A program made the translations under genes and the position numbers. Below the pieces are notes generated by a model. The model did no database searches, had not been told where the DNA came from, and was given only the letters and a program-made list of their open reading frames with translations. Source: Plazaster borealis (lineage: Eukaryota; Echinodermata; Asteroidea; Forcipulatida; Labidiasteridae). From it: DNA of 64,000 bases. Location of the stretch: positions 7,409,127 to 7,473,126 of the forward strand of contig CM037464.1 of assembly GCA_021014325.1 (NCBI GenBank), in the 5' to 3' direction. Of the stretch, positions 10,690-22,399 are shown piece after piece. The first letter of the stretch is position 1, and every line of letters starts with the position of its first letter.

Positions 10690-11650
10690 CCTTGACAAGC
10701 CCCGCTTTTTGGAACGTGCCTCCACATTCATATAATAATTGACTGTACTTTTTGATGATGAAATGTGGTAATAAACGTTGCTTTGAATTGAAAAAATGCA
10801 AGAGTTCAGAAGATACAATGTCATGGTCTGAGATGCCAGGGATTGTATTAACGTTCTGTACAAGTAGCGGGACGTTTGTGAAGACTAAGTCCAAAATGCT
10901 GTTGTTCCGTGTAAAGCTTGACACAATTTGATGAAGATTGTAGCCCTGAGCAATGACGATCAGCTGTTTACTAGCCGCGGGGTATCTCCCTCCCGGTCTA
11001 AAACAATTATTTGGCCAATCAATATCAGGCAGATTAAAATCTCCAGCCAGAAATATATGGCTATTTGTTGGTAGTTTAGAAATGGCGGCTTCGAGGTCTG
11101 CGAGCTGTTTTTGGTCTAAAGCAGCTGAGCCGTGGTGTTTCCTATATAGAACGCGCCATTGTATAACGTAGGGCGACCGTTTACATGTATAGGCTTGCCT
11201 ATAACATTTCACTAGAATGTGTAGGGTGTGGATCCTCTTCCTTCGCAATCAAGTCCGAGCGTAGTGCTATCAGCACCCCTCCGCCAGAGTCAGTGGTGTC
11301 AGATGGACGATCATGGCGAAAAATTAGGTACGACGACAGTAAAAGTTCACTATAATAAATCGAGTCCTGAAGCCAGGTTTGTGTTCCGATCACTACATCG
11401 GGCTTTTCGGCTCCAGCAGCGCTTGAAACTGTGCAACCTTGTTACGGATGCTCTGGAAATTTTTAGAAAGTTACCGGGGGGGGGGGGTTATTTGACGATT
11501 TCCTATTCAATCTATTTGGACTCTGTTCATTTTTACGTTTCTTTGGGCTACATGAATGTAAGGGTCTTCCTAATGATTCAGTACTATTTGGATTGACGCT
11601 TTCCTCCTTTCCATAAGTATCACTAAGTAAGTTATACAAAGGTTCAAAAG
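10690..11650 (-). pseudogene. Antisense fragment of a second LINE: endonuclease region only
   Basis: On the minus strand, translation gives a polar linker (SPKKRKNEQSPNRLNRK) and then endonuclease landmarks: NFQSIRNKVAQFQALLE, DVVIGTQTWL (Gln where the catalytic Glu of ETWL is expected), SGGGVLIALRSD, FLAGDFNLPDIDW, LDLVFTNVPLLV and ISDHDIVSSEL. At least two frameshifts (about 11395 and 11215) break it. No reverse transcriptase follows: the fragment stops at about 10690, exactly where the plus-strand LINE ends. It differs in sequence from the first LINE's endonuclease, so it is another family. Confidence 0.85.
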
Positions 11651-12955
11651 AGTTTGATGTATCTGTAACCCGGAAAAATAGCACACTTTAATAAATTAAT
11701 ACAAAAATAAAGATAACTGCTAAATGTTGGGGAACTCGCTTGCTAAAAAAAATAGAACAACCAGGATCGTTAGGAAAAGGTCGCGAACTATTCTTAGACA
11801 AATTGGGACAGAGAAAGAAAATTGGTTTACCTCCAAAGACAAAATGACTGATTTAATTTTTCTAACAACTTTCTGATGTTATCCAGATAAAATAAAATAA
11901 CAAACTTTAAAAAATGTAATTTAAAAAAAAGGTTTAACAAAACAATCACCGAGAGAATTTCTTCTTAAAAAAAATAAAATTGCCAAACGAAAACCAACAC
12001 AGCACTAAAGTGAAATACAATCTACAGACAATCAAACTTCTACCTGTAAATCAAACAAAAAATAGAAGAAAACCGATTTAGAATACATACTCGATTGAAA
12101 TTAAGAAAATAGACCAAAAATAACCAAAGTTACATTCGCCATGTACAAGCTTATTCAGGAGGACACTTAAGACAAAATCTATGCTCCAAGAACTCCAAGA
12201 AATTTGAATAACAATAGAAGTGGCAGAGTGAGCTGAGGCTTAAAGTAATAAATCTTCCAAATACTACACCACCCTATGGGGCTCATTAGATATGTAAATC
12301 TCTAATAATTATCTTGAAGTTACACTAGTAGGGCATGGTCACTGAACCATGCCAAGACACAAGTTTGGCCAAGGTACTGATAATAGTGCCTCCAAACTAA
12401 ACTAAGAAAAATATAAGAAATACATATAAAAAACCAGGGATGCAAAATCTTAGAATATACAATACAATAATCCTTGAAGAATAAGGTACTAAACTTATTT
12501 AGGAAAGTCCAACAAGTTCAAGCAAACTCATGTTTCTACAAAAATGCAAAAACTTCCACAGGAATCTTTTAAATTCAACAAATCTCCAGCAGAAACAAAC
12601 TTTTCTTTGGAAGCCTACCAAGGGTAACCCATAGTTTCCATACTTTGTAGAAAGTCCATATAAAATTAGCAATCTTTAGAACAAAATATGACTTAAGAGA
12701 GAGAGATGAAAAATACAATACTCGAACATTTCAACTATGTCCGAAACGTTAAAACATCACAGAGTCAAAATGAACTTTCTTCACCAAGCAAGATGAACTT
12801 TCTTCACCTAGAATTAATTGATCTGACCTTCTCAATGAAACTAGGAAATGTTTAAGCATACATATTAAACAATGCAGAAAAATAAAGAGTAATTTAAAGA
12901 GAAACTCACCAGAACGATTGAGCGGTATGGGAATTTGAGAAAGCAGCTGTCCAGT
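11651..12955. other. AT-rich non-coding DNA
   Basis: Strongly A-rich on the plus strand with scattered homopolymers. No gene, inverted repeat or tandem array was recognised. Confidence 0.5.
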
Positions 12956-12957
12956 AT

Positions 12958-13560
12958 AGTAGTGGGGCGGCTTAGCTCCAAAAAACAGGTCGATTGTGCA
13001 CTTTCCCATAAAAGCATGAAACTTGGCACGTGGCTAGAGTAATACAATACAAACATTTTTAGTCCAGGGGCCACCGGAAATTGCACCCCGTATGGCGGCC
13101 ATCTTGGATTTCAAAATGGCCGCCATTGCGGACCGATTTCGTTAAATATCTCCTGAACTAGTGCAGATATCGAGACAGTTGAAATGCCTTTACCTACATT
13201 TAAGGGGTGTATGAATCCATTGGTGACATAATTTTTTCAAAAATATGTGGCGGCCATCTTGTAATCCAAGATGGCCGCCACATATTTTTGAAAAAATTAT
13301 GTCACCAATGGATTCATACACCCCTTAAATGTAGGTATAGGCTTTTCAACTGTCTCGATATCTGTACTAGTTCAGGAGATATTTAACCATAGGTCCGCAA
13401 TGGCGGCCATTTTGAAATCCAAGATGGCCGCCATACGGGGTGCAATTGCCGGTGGCCCCTGGACTAAAAATGTTTGTATTGTGTTACTCTAACCATGTGT
13501 CAAGTTTCATGCTTTTATGTGAAAGTGCACAATTAATCAGCTAAGCCGCCCCACTATAGT
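12958..13560. mobile_element. 0.6 kb near-perfect palindrome (foldback MITE)
   Basis: Two arms of about 300 bp are reverse complements around a 5 bp spacer (13262-13266), from GGGGCGGCTTAGCT on the left to AGCTAAGCCGCCCC on the right. The central arms GGCGGCCATCTTG / CAAGATGGCCGCC are perfect and mismatches elsewhere are few. A second GGCCGCCAT motif lies inside each arm. Short open frames within it are shadows. The layout fits a foldback-type non-autonomous DNA element. Confidence 0.88.
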
Positions 13561-14435
13561 TGTTTATTGATCGCTGCTCACCTGCTCACTGACTAGCCAA
13601 GCATGGCCACTGCCAAGCACATGGAGCCCAGAGAAAATGGTCTGGTGCTTTTATACAATTAACTAAAATATATACAGTGAACTTTGGGTACTAGACACAG
13701 GGGTGCCACTCCTAGGATCATTTGGCAAGAAAATAAAAGACATATTAATTCTCTAAGGGGGGACTCACACTATAATAAGACAGTGGAATTTCACTCCCTT
13801 ACATATCCACATCTGCTACGTCAAACAAGAAGCTGGAAAAGTTCAGAAGTCCGCATTCCAAGAATACGAGTTGTACAACCTTTCTTTCATACCTATATAC
13901 ACACTTGGTGTGCTACCACACTTCACATCCATGGCTTTGTGGTTTGAGTTGACATTTTTACTACACAAACCACACGGGAATTTGGCCATTTTAGGCCCTG
14001 GATTGAGTAAGACTCGGAGGGTAAGACTCCGGACTCAGATCAGATCAACGTCTAACAGCTATTGTACAACCTCCATGGATCTTCAATTCTGACGATATTC
14101 ACCAACTTTACCCCATTGGAAGTATTCACCCTGAACTTTAATGAACTGTGTTAATATCACTTAAATTTCAAAACAGGGGGGGGGGTGTTGTGTTATGCAG
14201 ATTTGTCAATAGTGCATGCGCGCTGTTGATCATCACTGTGTCGTGTATCATGTCCACGAAACTCCCGTGTGGATCGTTGATCATTGTATTTACATACTCA
14301 TGCGTTTCGCTGTAATGACAGGCTACGGAATCCTGTAGACCCTATCCATCCACGCGATAAAGACCCGTTCTTGACTCCAGCTTGAAAGAACAACAATTAT
14401 TTTCCCACTGGAACAGTGCTGTAAAGTTAATCTGA
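13561..14435. other. Upstream region of the transporter gene
   Basis: No gene is recognised here. It contains a G-run at 14176-14185. The last 200 bp before the transporter ORF are relatively CG-containing and could hold its promoter or 5' UTR, but no TATA or initiator can be assigned with confidence. Confidence 0.35.
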
Positions 14436-17400
14436 ATGTACACACACGTCAGCACGATTCTCGTCATGTCGTTGCACACTATTATGATAACGGTACACAG
14501 CTGCTTTGAACGCGTTTCACACGCTACCGTAGATACTTTTCGAGATGGTGGTTTCCATGGCTGGATGGCTGTGTTGGGCGTGTTTGCCTCGAAAATGGTG
14601 TGGGTTATTTTAGTCAAAGGTCTTGGTATGATGTTGCCAACCCTACAAGAACAGTTCGCCACTTCGACTTGGTTAATTGGCTGGCTGGTTGCTATTACAG
14701 AAGTGGGTGCAGGGTGTGCAGGTAAGCTTGAACACAGTATTAGCCGGATGGGTATAGGTGTTTGAGCATGGCCGAATTTCCCATCCGGGTAAAATTCCGG
14801 AGGCGGCCGCCACTTTAATCCCCCCGAATTAAAAAATGGTTGGTCTTACCTGTCCGGAAGGGAAAATATCCTTACCTCCCAGCAATATACAGACAGGTAC
14901 AAACATGGAGAGTGGGGAGGAGACAGGACGGTGGAGAGAGGAGAAATAGAGAAGAGTGGGAAAGCGCAATTTTTACTTTTTCCCCGATTTTCGAGAATTT
15001 CCTTTTTTTTAAACCGTCCCTCTATGAAATCCATTTATCGTAGAATTTTGCTCCCTACCCCAATCGATTGGAAACACCCTCATGAATAAAAAATAAAAAA
15101 TAAAATTTAAAAAAACTCCAGAAAGTGGCGGCCGCCTCCGGAAATTTTTCCTCTTCTGCGACTAATTCATCTCTTCACAAATTTTCAAACGATTATGAAG
15201 CAGACTACCAGTTGGCTAAATCTCGTTATTGTTGAAAATGTGTTGACAGTTTTGCCTTGTATAATCTGCTGTCTCGTACCGTCTCAATAACTCGTTATTT
15301 TTGTTGTTTTATTTTATTTATTTATTTCATTTGGTGTACATGTACTTTTTATTTGTTTATTGATTTACTTGTTCCCTTTTTTTTCATGGCATGTCCTTCT
15401 CTTTCCTGAAAGGCTTCTTAGCAACGCCGCTTAAAGAGAGGTTTGGCGCCAGAACTGTAGTGACAGTGAGTGGACTAATTGCTGGTCTCTCCATGATAGC
15501 TGCATCATTTGTATTCAGTTTATACGTCATTGTCCTCATCCTTACTTTGTTAACAGGTACAAAATCCTAATTCATATAAAATGTTATCAATACAAAAAAC
15601 TATTATTTAGTTTAATTTTACGACCGTACGAACAAAGTCAAACAATATTGGTACTGGTATGGTGTATAAGTGCCTAACGTTGAAATACGGTGCACGTAAT
15701 GACGGCTAGACGGAAACATTTCGTTCTCTGTTTTATACCTAAAGATGATGTCAGAGTCCTCTTAAAAACTTCCATGTTAGGAAAACAATTCTTGAAAAGT
15801 AAATGTACCATTATGATTAGAATTCTTCCACAGTAATATGAAATCTATAAAGTAACTCACAGATGGATTCTTGTCATTGGTACACGTGTCATTTGCCATC
15901 TTTGTTGCCATGTATTTATTGCCGCGACGTCGTAACTTGTTGTAAATGAAAATTAATATAGGACAGGTAAAATGATTTTCAAGGCTTAATTCTCAGCGTT
16001 GTTCTTAAACAATACTCCCGGTCGTTTGTCCAAACAAGGCAAGGTTGTGTCACGGCGAACGAGGTTGGTATTACTAGTATTTACATGGGGTCGTCCACGC
16101 TATTTTAGAAGGGAGTTTTAGAGTTTTCAGACTGGGCGGACGATCGAGTTGCCGTGTCTATTTTCAATGACAAGGATAGGAGTGTGATATAAAACAAATA
16201 TCAATTGCTGTTCGATCGCGCATTTGCCTCGTGATATGGAAAAGTCCAGATTTCACCTCGTTAGTATTCTGCGACAGTTGCACGCATGCATTCAATAGTT
16301 GTATAATATCTGACCATGGTCTCAATGCCAAATCACCGACTCATTCCAATAACATCTTATTTTTTTTATATATAAAGAATCTAGCAAGCCTATTTGATCA
16401 TTTTCAACAATGATTGACAGCATTTTCTTTTTTCACAAAAGTGACAATGTCTGTTTACAATGTGCTTGTCCTTTCAGGACCAGTAATCGGCATCTCATAC
16501 GTAATAACGAAACATCTGATCGGATGCTATTTCAGTAAATCTGTCGCAACGGCTTACGCGGTGGGGGCTCTGGGCTCCTCCTTAACATTTGTGATTGCTG
16601 TGCCCTTGATACAGCTTTTCCTAGATATCTACGGTTGGAGGGGAACCATGCTACTACTTGGAGCACTAATATTACACCTTGCTGTCTGTGGAGCTCTTAT
16701 GAAACCACCTGCTTCAAGTGGGAGTCAAGATGGTTATGAGGCAGTGCACACGGATGAGGAGCAAGAGGCAGTGGACGACACGGTGGTACCAAGCAACCGA
16801 TTTGGCTGTTCATGTTTTACCACAGTCTGCTCATTTGCAAGGGATACATTCCAGCTTGGATTATTCTCATCCATGTCCTTTTGGCTTGTTACCTTTCTAG
16901 GCTGCGTATGGCCAATGATGTACTCTGCTTGGATAATATACTATGTGCAATACACTACTGTGTATAAAGAGTTCACGCTGGAAGACACATCACATTTCAT
17001 CGTCGCTTTTGGAATCGGGAGAATGTTAGCCTGCCTTGTGATTGGTCCAGTGGTTCAAAAAGTTCAGGCTGTTGGCACATACACGTGGTTTGGTATAGCT
17101 CTACTTCTGCCTGCTATTTATTACGCTGTCGATCCTTGGTTAATGTCTTTTTGGCCGATTACCGCGAATGCTTTCGTGCTTGGAAATGCTATATCCATGT
17201 GTACGATACTCGAACCCGTTGTTCTTAAGGAAGTATTTGGTAAAGAACAGATGGGGCACGCAATGGGATCGATGGCACTTGTGGCTGGTATGACAAGTCT
17301 CCTTTCCCTATATTTTCCAGGTAAGTCCACATGCCTCGCCAGCAGTAATGCTTTATGGGAATGGAAACTTGTGAGACATGGGCACTGACCCCAGCCAATG

Positions 17401-20400
17401 TTACTTTCCGGTATGGGGACAAAAAGTTCGTGGAAAAAAAATATTGCGTCCCGGAGCACTGTTCCTTGAGTCAATTTAATGTTAACGGTTGGTTTTGTTC
17501 ATATATAATAACGTATCTTTGCAGTGAGATAATTAAAGCCTTGAAAAATATTTATTAAAGGTGACGTCTTGTAAAACTTGATGACGTTATCGTGAATTGA
17601 CCTACATTTTGGATATGACACATCCTAGCTTGAATACATGCAAGGTTTCAGCTTGATTGGCCATGTTGTTCTGTATATATAAATCTGTTAAAACTTTACC
17701 TTTGTGGTAATATAACGTAAAAATTGATGACGTCATATACAGCAAATACAACCTCCCAAGCCTGGTGCAAGAATAATTTTGATTGTACCTTTTTTGTTCT
17801 TAAGATATGTAAAATGGTCCAAATTTGAAAAATCGTAAACAATCATGACGACGTCATAAAGACGTCACATCCAACTTGTGAAGTAAACATCATTGTCTAA
17901 CAACATACTAAGTTTCAACATAATCAAACATGTAGTCGGTAGATACACGACTTCCAAAAGTGCCCCTTTAATGCCATACCACGTAACCCGTGATGACGTC
18001 ATCAATCTACAACTTCACACATAAGCAGTATATGTATAAACGTTATTAAGTATACTAAAATATTAAACAATTTCCAAAAACGTCACCACAGACATCAAGT
18101 AAAAGTGTATTTTGAAATGTTTTAGGCCTGCCGCTAGCGGGCGCCGTTGGATTTTATGACGTCACTGGTACTATGTTTTTAGACTGGACAGTAGCCGGAC
18201 ACTAACATCATTGAAAACAACTCCAAAAAATAACAAATTTTAAACTAAAAAAGAACTTCCGGTTTCGACCGGAAGTAAAGGTCAAATGGGATCACTCTGT
18301 GTACGATCTTCTTCTTCCTTGGAACTCTTCTTGATCTGCAACATAACTCAAGAATGAAACTGAATTGAACCGTGAAACTTGTCAAACAATTGAACTTCAA
18401 TATAAAGATGCACAGTTATAATAACGTCATGGGGTGTCGAATTACAAGGTTTTTAATGTTGAAAAAATGACCATCGCTTTTCGCTGTATTTCATTGAATT
18501 TAAATGCTATGATGTTCATAGTTGGACATCTGATAGTTTGAAAAGTTAACGCAAAAATCGTATGACTTTTACTTCCCGGTTGTAACCCTGAGTCAAAGTT
18601 TGCCTTTGTTATTTTTCCTTCAAAAAATCATTTTCCGGGCTTATCTACAACATAACTCAAGATTGAAATTGAATTGAACATTGAAACCCGCCAAACAATT
18701 GAACCTCAGTATCAATACGACACAAACTGATGGTGTCATAATTACGTCATCAGGTATCGAATTACAATAAATCAAAGTTTAATATTTGTAGAAAATCATA
18801 AATCATGAACCATATGGTTGAGTTTTACAATCTATACATCATCGGACAGGTCGTTGAAAGATCAACAAACGCTACAAAGAGTATGACCCCATTTGACCTT
18901 GACTTCCGGTTCAAATCGGAAGTTGAAAAATTCACAAATTCATATCTCAAAAACTACGTATTTTTTCAGCATTATTTGTGCATCAGGTAGAGATGAGTGA
19001 GCCTGCTCAAACTTTTCCACAGAGGTGACAACATTTTGACTTTAACATCTGTTAAATACCGGACGTTAAAACGCACGTATAAGTTGACCCACATTGCAAC
19101 GCGAGTTGGTTCCAAGTCTGTGATCGTGTTTTTTTTTTTTTCCCACCAGTGCATGACCAGTGTTTCATAAAATAACGCCCTCTTGTGACTTAACCCCAAC
19201 ATTGAGATCACGAGTTATAGCGTGTAATATGCGGGGGGAGTTTTGCGCGGCTGATGCAAAGAAATAACCGCGATCTCAGACTTGAAATCAAGTCTAACAC
19301 TGAACCTGTACATCTACATGTACATGTACATGTACATGTACACTTACATGTACGTGTAGTTTAGTTTGTACGTGTAAATGTACTGTATGTAGGAATCGTT
19401 GGCATCGCTGTTACAAGGTATATTGCCCACCCAGAGATAATCCATCTAATATTTGAAAAATTCGTAACTCCTGAACCACAAATTAGATTTTTAAACCTCA
19501 TCTGAATGGTCTTATTAAACTTAACACACGCTACACATTGTGATCCGGTTTGATCGTGACATCTGGTTCAAACCGAAAGTTCAAATTTAATGTTTCAAAA
19601 AAGCATAACTTCTGAACCACAAAGGGCTCATTCAAAGACGTAAACAACGCTACAAAGTGTGATCTCATTTAACCTTGACTTCCAATTCAACCGGAAGTTG
19701 AAGTTTAATATTTGAAAAAGTATAACTCCTGTACCACACAATGGATTTTTACAAGCTTTACGTTATTAGAAATATCTTTAAAATCTCAACAGGCGCTACA
19801 CAAAATGTGACCCCATTTGACCTTGACTCCCGGGTCAAATCGGAAGCTAAAGTTTAATATTTGAAAAAATCATAACCACACATTTGTAACAAACGCTAAT
19901 ACACAACGAATGAACCCATTTGACATTGACTTCCGGTTCAAACCGGAAGTTTATGTTTATAATTAACAATCATAACTCCTAAACCAAACGTTGGATTTTT
20001 AGAATCTATCAATCATCGTAATTGTCTTCAAAAACTTAACAAACGCTACACAGATAGTGTGACCCAATTTGACCATGACTTATGGTTCAAACCGGAGGTT
20101 GAAGTTTTATATTTATTTTTATTATTATATTGGAACAAAAATAAACTCCTGAACCAGACATTGGATTGATAAGGTCAAATGTCCTCACCATTAATTAAAT
20201 AAAAAATTTTGACGACATCACTCACGAACACCTTTTTCTTGTAGTTGACAAAAACTGCAATTTTGTTTAATTATATTTTTCACAAGGCTATTCTCATGAA
20301 TGTACTACAAGTACCTTTTTCTTGATTTGTATCCTTAATCAAATCTTGTTATGTTTTGTTTGTGTGCCAACCAGGATTGATTTATGACACCACTGGCGAG

Positions 20401-20511
20401 TACACCTTGGCTTTCAGTCTAATGGCCGGTGTTCAATCACTGACTGTTGTTTCTGTACTGTTGTTGTACTGGAGGCAGAAACGCCGCCCCGCCAGAGTTC
20501 CACCTCCATGA
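14436..20511 (+). CDS. Monocarboxylate-transporter-like MFS protein (SLC16 family), 4 exons
   Basis: Coding exons are 14436-14721, 15413-15556, 16478-17320 and 20375-20511 (stop TGA), all GT-AG with phase 1 introns, giving 469 residues, a normal length for the family. Family signs are DGGFHGW before TM1, the YFSKSVATAYAVGALG signature (about residues 161-176, cf. YFxKrrxLAxGxaxaG of MCTs), GWRGTMLLLGAL, a polar acidic cytosolic loop between the two six-helix halves (about 210-245), FGIGRMLACLVIGP in the second half, and a short basic C-terminus (WRQKRRP). MCT-family proteins sit in the plasma membrane and move monocarboxylates or related solutes with protons or by facilitated diffusion; the substrate cannot be read here. 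The start is uncertain: 14436 follows an in-frame stop, but later Met codons or an upstream exon are possible because the first 35 residues are not MCT-like. Confidence 0.9.
14795..15143. mobile_element. MITE with GC-rich inverted termini in transporter intron 1
   Basis: Perfect 22 bp terminal inverted repeats at 14795-14816 and 15122-15143 contain the core CCGGAGGCGGCCGCCACTTT, including a NotI site that is rare in this AT-rich DNA. The interior has a purine-rich stretch (about 14905-14965) and no coding potential. Confidence 0.8.
17558..17775 (+). repeat. TGACGTCA-box dispersed repeat (second locus)
   Basis: Matches the unit at 2340-2680: a GTGACGTC start, ACACATCCTAGCTTGAATACATGC, AAGGTTTCAGCTTGATTG, TGTATATATAAATCTGTTAAAA and a closing GATGACGTCAT. 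Further GACGTCA boxes follow at about 17850-18000. It lies in intron 3 of the transporter gene. Confidence 0.65.
19203..19295. repeat. Dispersed inverted-repeat element (copy 2)
   Basis: Second copy of the element at 2841-2946, with the same order of words (GAGATCACGAGTTATAG, GGGAGTT, GGCTGATGC, AAATAACCGCGATCTC) and the same end, GACTTGAAATCAAGTCT. Confidence 0.6.
19309..19375. repeat. TACATG microsatellite
   Basis: An uninterrupted TACATGTACATGTACATG run followed by degenerate TACATG/TACGTG units. The palindromic octamer TACATGTA is also very common across ROCK intron 1. Confidence 0.85.
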
Positions 20512-20631
20512 TCCGAGTCACACTACAAAGAACACACTCCTTCAACTTACTTTTGGCCCTATACAATGAGTGGGCACTTCCAAACCAAGTGGCTTCTGTG
20601 GGACATGGGAAGATGAATGTGAACTCGTGTC

Positions 20632-21010
20632 TTAAAGACACTGGAAACTATTGGTAATTGTCAAAGACCAGTCTTCTCACTTGGTGTATCTCAACATATG
20701 CATAAAATAACAAACCTGTGAAAATTTGAGCTCAATCGAAGTTGCGAGATAATAATGCAAGAAAAAACACCCTTGTCACACGAAGTTGTGTGCTTTCAGA
20801 TGCTTGATTTCGAGACCTCAAAATCTAATTCCGAGGCCTCGAAATCAAATTCGTGGAAAATTACTTCTTTCTCGAAAACTACGTTCCTTCAGAGGGAGCC
20901 GTTTCTCAAAATGTTTTATACTATCAACAGCTCCCCATTACTCGTTACCAAGTAAGGTTTTATGCCAATAATTATTTTGAGTAATTACCAATAGTGTCCA
21001 CTGCCTTTAA
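20632..21010. mobile_element. TTAA-flanked MITE, family I, copy 1
   Basis: TTAA target duplications (20632-20635 and 21007-21010) flank a 371 bp element. Its inverted ends are AGACACTGGAAACTATTGG and AGGCAGTGGACACTATTGG, both continuing TAATT. A related copy lies at 52282-52648. TTAA specificity is typical of piggyBac-like elements. It begins 120 bp after the transporter stop codon, so it may lie in that gene's 3' UTR. Confidence 0.85.
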
Positions 21011-21170
21011 GTTTGTCTCCACTTTGCTTAACGCTATAGAATAGCTAGAAAGATGGCGCTCTAGTGCCTGATAATGATTGATTAACTGTTTGTTTCACCC
21101 GTCGGTTAATGACGGATTATGTAGTACCCATTGCCGTCATGTCGGTCAACTTTGCGGACATTTCATGTGC

Positions 21171-21478
21171 GGCGTGTCGTGTCGTGGCCGAACGGTTAAG
21201 AGCCGGGCTCAACTTTGGTGTTTCTGACCAACAGAGTGTGGGTTCGAGTCCCGGTCGTGTCGTGGCACTTTTGTCCTTGAGCAAGATACTTTACCATATA
21301 ATATTGCTTTGTCCTTCGGATAGAACATCAAGCCGTATGTCCCGTGTAGGCCGACTGGGATTGGTAGTTCCGTACGAGCCCAGAACAGTACATAGGGGTT
21401 AACCCCGGTGTTTCTGGTTCACACTGCAAGCACCCTTGTTTACAGTTCCTAAGGCTTGTTAGCTACAGTGATTAAGTC
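21171..21478 (+). mobile_element. tRNA-derived SINE, copy b
   Basis: tRNA-like head with an A box (GTGGCCGAACGG) and B box (GGTTCGAGTCC), a conserved body (TCCTTGAGCAAGATAC, TTTGTCCTTCGGAT, CATCAAGCCGTATGTCCCGT, CCCGGTGTTTCTGGTTCACA) and an ending near GCTACAGTGATTAAGTC. It matches the copies at 31252-31551 and 33818-34255. Confidence 0.85.
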
Positions 21479-21821
21479 AGTGGCGTAACTGGGGGGGGGG
21501 GGTACTAAATTAGATTGGAACAATGTGTTACGCAAGCTTTAAAGAGACATTGAAAGAGAGGGGGAAAGTAATAAGTATAACTTAATCTCATAATATAACT
21601 TAATCTCATAATATGACTTAAAGGCCCCCTATCGTCACAGAAAAACCAGTTTTTGCAATAGCGCCCTCTCGCTCATAAAAGTTGTTGACGCTGTTCTGTG
21701 AAGAGTTGTTACACCCTCTGTGTGGCACACGCAGCCGTTGCTATGCGTGAAAATCAGAGATCGTATCGACCATGTGACCTTTGTTTACATTCTTGGGCCT
21801 TTCTACCGGGCAAGATACTGC

Positions 21822-22085
21822 ACTGGTCATATGGGAAAGTTTACATTTTGTTTCATAATTTCCACATAAATCCAAGGGTTTTAAAAGTAACAGCTGAACA
21901 AGTTTTGAGATCTGCCCCCTTTCATCATATCAAAAGTTGATAAAAATTAGACAGTGCAATATCTAGATAAAATATAAGTTTTAATGTTTTCTTCCATTGG
22001 GCTGTGTACAAATCGTGCCTGCAGGAAGTCCAGGCTTGGTGGCTCTTTTGTAAACATGTGGTGTCACAGGTCACATCGTCTATAG
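21822..22085 (+). repeat. Dispersed repeat shared with 56633-56888
   Basis: The order CACTGGTCAT, CATAATTTCCACATAAAT, AAAAGTTGATAAAAAT, GACAGTGCAAT, CTTCCATTGGGCTGTGTACA, AGGAAGTCCAGGCT, TCTTTTGTAAACATGTG is reproduced in reverse orientation at 56633-56888. No ORF. It abuts the inverted-repeat element at 22080-22393. Confidence 0.8.
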
Positions 22086-22393
22086 ACCTTTCTTTTGTTG
22101 ATAAACAAACCGCGCTGGTTGGCATGGACGGCCGAATGTTAGCAAAACATTCAATCGTGTTAACAGATGTTGTGTCCAAATTCAACATTTCTGTTATCTT
22201 TCAATCAACCAAAAATACATACCATGATTGGTTGCTTTGCTTCCAACAAATTCAACACTATTTTAGAATATTTGTGTAACATTATTACAAACTGTGGCTA
22301 TCTGCTTATGCTTTGCATTTATGGCTTTCCATAGTTTTCCAACCTCGGTTGGCAAAAACTCGGGCTGTGACGTGTCAAAAGAAAGGTCTATAG
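22080..22393. mobile_element. Short element with 18 bp inverted termini
   Basis: CTATAGACCTTTCTTTTG (22080-22097) and its exact reverse complement (22376-22393) bound 314 bp without coding potential. The CTATAG end is shared with the repeat immediately to the left, so the full element may be larger. Confidence 0.65.
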
Positions 22394-22399
22394 CGCTCT

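Larger units (their letters stand above)
6090..10690 (+). mobile_element. LINE retrotransposon (CR1/L2-like), nearly full length, frameshifted
   Basis: Two ORFs in order: ORF1 with a coiled coil and an L1-type RNA-binding region, and ORF2 with an AP endonuclease followed by reverse transcriptase. About 150 bp of 5' UTR precedes ORF1. The 3' UTR (10500-10690) contains a C-run and ACTTGTTGT repeats but no poly-A tail, as in CR1/L2-type elements. Both ORFs carry frameshifts, so this copy cannot make intact proteins as read. Clade assignment is by eye from the RT motifs and could be refined to another member of the Jockey superfamily. Confidence 0.9.
18240..20175 (+). repeat. Diverged tandem array with ACTTCCGGT/ACCGGAAGT palindromes
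   Basis: At least six degraded units, spaced about 105-150 bp where adjacent, follow the pattern AACAAACGCTACA, GTGTGACCCCATTTGACC, TTGACTTCCGGTTCAAACCG, GTTTAATATTTGAAAAA, ATCATAACTCCTGAACC. The best palindromes are at 18255-18276 and 19929-19950. The same GTGTGACCCC...GACCTTTACTTCCG words occur in foldback elements B and C near 25815 and 28490. ACCGGAAGT is also an ETS-type binding word, but nothing shows use. The array fills much of transporter intron 3. Confidence 0.65.
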
